64,000 nucleotides of DNA from Panonychus citri (lineage: Eukaryota > Arthropoda > Arachnida > Trombidiformes > Tetranychidae): contig NW_026515540.1 of the NCBI RefSeq assembly GCF_014898815.1, positions 1,984,001 to 2,048,000 on the forward strand. Direction: 5' to 3'. Shown piece after piece: positions 62,833-64,000 of the stretch (its first letter is position 1; every line of letters starts with the position of its first letter). Made by a program: the position numbers and the translations under genes. The notes beneath the pieces were generated by a model. That model saw only the letters and a program-made list of their open reading frames with translations, did no database searches and was not told the DNA's origin.

Positions 62833-64000
62833 ATCAAACATTGTGTTCAATGTTAACTCATTATTGTAAAAAAGAAAACACTCAAAAGTGGAGCGAGTTA
62901 ATCCCGGTGCTGGGATTCGCTTATAACTCGAGTGTAAATCAGTCTACGAAAGCCTCTCCTTTCTATCTACTTTATGGTCGTCAACCAACATTACCCATTG
63001 ACACTATAATTAACAACCAGACATTCAAACAATTACCATCTAATTTAAAATCAACAATCAAAAAATGGCCTGAGATTTATGATCAAGCAAAACTTTACTC
63101 TTTGAACTCAAAAGAAAATCAAAAATTACAACATGATCGAAAGAAATTACGAACTTATCAAATAGGAGATGAAGTTATGTACAAACAATTTCAGGGACCA
63201 AAGAAACTAAAGCAAAAATTCAAAGGACCATATAAAGTGATAGAGAAACAAGGAGACACAACCTATAAAATATTACGAACTGATAAAAAAGAAAAAATAA
63301 GACGAGCGCATAGTAACCAACTCAAGCCGTACTTTCATAGAAATTTAATTAATTTAGTAACAATTTTAAGCATACTCACACGAGTAGAGATGCTAGAAAT
63401 TTCTCCTTTCATTAGTGGTGAACCTATTCTATGGAGAAAAACTGATTATCACCCAAGAAAATCAACTCAACAAGTCTCTGTCGTACTAGCATTTTCAAAC
63501 CCATGTAAAGAAATCCCAATTGTTCTAAAAACAGACAAGGAAAGAAATGAATCCATTACATGTGATTATAATCCAGCCATGTGTAAATATGTAAGGAGAA
63601 TTCTGGACAAATTTGAAGAACATTGTTCATCATTTATTGATGAAAATTACATAAATCCTATTCGTAATATACCGAACGTAACAACCAAACCAGAAGAAAA
63701 TATTATAAAAATAAGACGAGAAATAATCACTGCGGGAACTGTAGCCACCACAATAATAGTTGGTGGAATAGTAATTAGTGGCGTTAACTATTTATATAAA
63801 CACATTTTCAATCCCGAAATAGAAATACAACCAGTACTAACATCCATCGCAGAGTCTAACCAAGAATATAAGAAGCTGATAAAAAAGCAGTTTGAACAAT
63901 TACATAATGTAAGCCAACAACTGTTTCTAATTTCTTTCGATGTGAATCAACTGCCTCAATATTTACCGTTAATAACATTTCAAGCCGCCGATACAGTAAC
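62829..64000 (+). pseudogene. Integrase C-terminus followed in frame by an env-like region (open to window end)
   Basis: Open without a stop for 390 codons. The first part completes integrase (FYLLYGRQPTLPID, then a GPYKVIEKQGDTTYKI domain of the GPY/F type and HSNQLKPYF). A new section follows with a hydrophobic LVTILSILT, several Cys (CKE, CDYNPAMCKY, HCSSF), glycosylation-like NES and NVT, a basic KIRR, and straight after it a hydrophobic Ala/Gly/Ile stretch (ITAGTVATTIIVGGIVISG) and a heptad-like helix. This order resembles an Env with cleavage site, fusion-peptide-like segment and coiled coil, but there is no clear match to a named family and the C-terminus is outside the window. Env in frame with Pol is unusual. 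Confidence 0.55.

Larger units (their letters stand above)
55735..64000 (+). mobile_element. Second Ty3/Gypsy LTR element, damaged, right part beyond the window
   Basis: Gag-Pro-RT, RNase H-IN and a further 3' frame with an env-like region lie in order at 58664-64000. The pol frame is broken twice by single-base shifts (about 61326-61333 and 62820-62832). The start is placed at 55735 because a row of hairpins begins TGTAACCA there, and a TATA box (56267) and AATAAA (56317) follow, as expected in an LTR. The 3' LTR is outside the window, so the boundary is unverified. The region from LTR to Gag holds three tandem-repeat blocks. Confidence 0.8.

Overview
The window is AT-rich nuclear DNA from a eukaryote, most likely an arthropod. 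Evidence for this is a host Bax-inhibitor/lifeguard gene with a spliced 5' leader, GT-AG introns down to 50 bp, arthropod-type TATA plus TCAGT initiator promoters, and a Polinton, Ty3/Gypsy elements and a mariner-type element side by side. An acariform mite is plausible from the compactness but is not proven. No rRNA, tRNA or CRISPR array was seen.

Layout. 1-7 kb: the first coding exon of a multi-exon minus-strand gene (possible wax-synthase/DGAT-like acyltransferase) and an intact TMBIM/lifeguard gene. 7161-24835: a complete Polinton/Maverick with 159-bp terminal inverted repeats (2 mismatches), inserted in the 3' UTR of the TMBIM gene. Its left arm reads rightward (unknowns, two-BIR IAP, BTB-like spliced gene, dUTPase, PC4-like protein, tiny membrane peptide, protein-primed DNA polymerase B). 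Its right arm reads leftward (one-BIR IAP, TATA-binding-protein homologue, membrane protein, packaging ATPase, small virion-like protein, integrase with chromodomain, minor capsid, basic core protein, major capsid, protease). 24.8-39.7 kb: long non-coding host DNA with one signal-peptide-like first exon. 39735-50633: an internally deleted mariner split by an intact-looking Ty3/Gypsy element (identical 380-bp LTRs, GTTAT target duplication). That element carries a third gene, a RING-like/TRAF-like zinc finger plus DEDDh exonuclease, and is studded with quasi-palindromes. 50.6-55.5 kb: host DNA with a decayed DDE transposase. 55735-64000: a second, damaged Ty3/Gypsy element with a possible env-like 3' region, running off the window.

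How parts work together. The Polinton has a full replication set (PolB, integrase, dUTPase), a virion set (MCP, minor capsid, protease, ATPase), anti-apoptosis genes (two IAPs) and what looks like its own transcription kit: a TBP homologue with all four DNA-intercalating phenylalanines, a PC4-like coactivator, and TATA boxes close to its start codons. Left-arm genes sit behind serial acceptor/donor sites that could let one leader exon be spliced to each ORF. Right-arm genes meet at TAATG and ATGA stop-start overlaps.

The most unusual signals are (1) the Polinton TBP, (2) about 29 quasi-palindromes in the intact Gypsy element, many centred on AAGA-A-TCTT with arms that differ from site to site yet stay complementary, including five alternating B-A hairpin pairs in the leader, and (3) the exonuclease gene of that same element.
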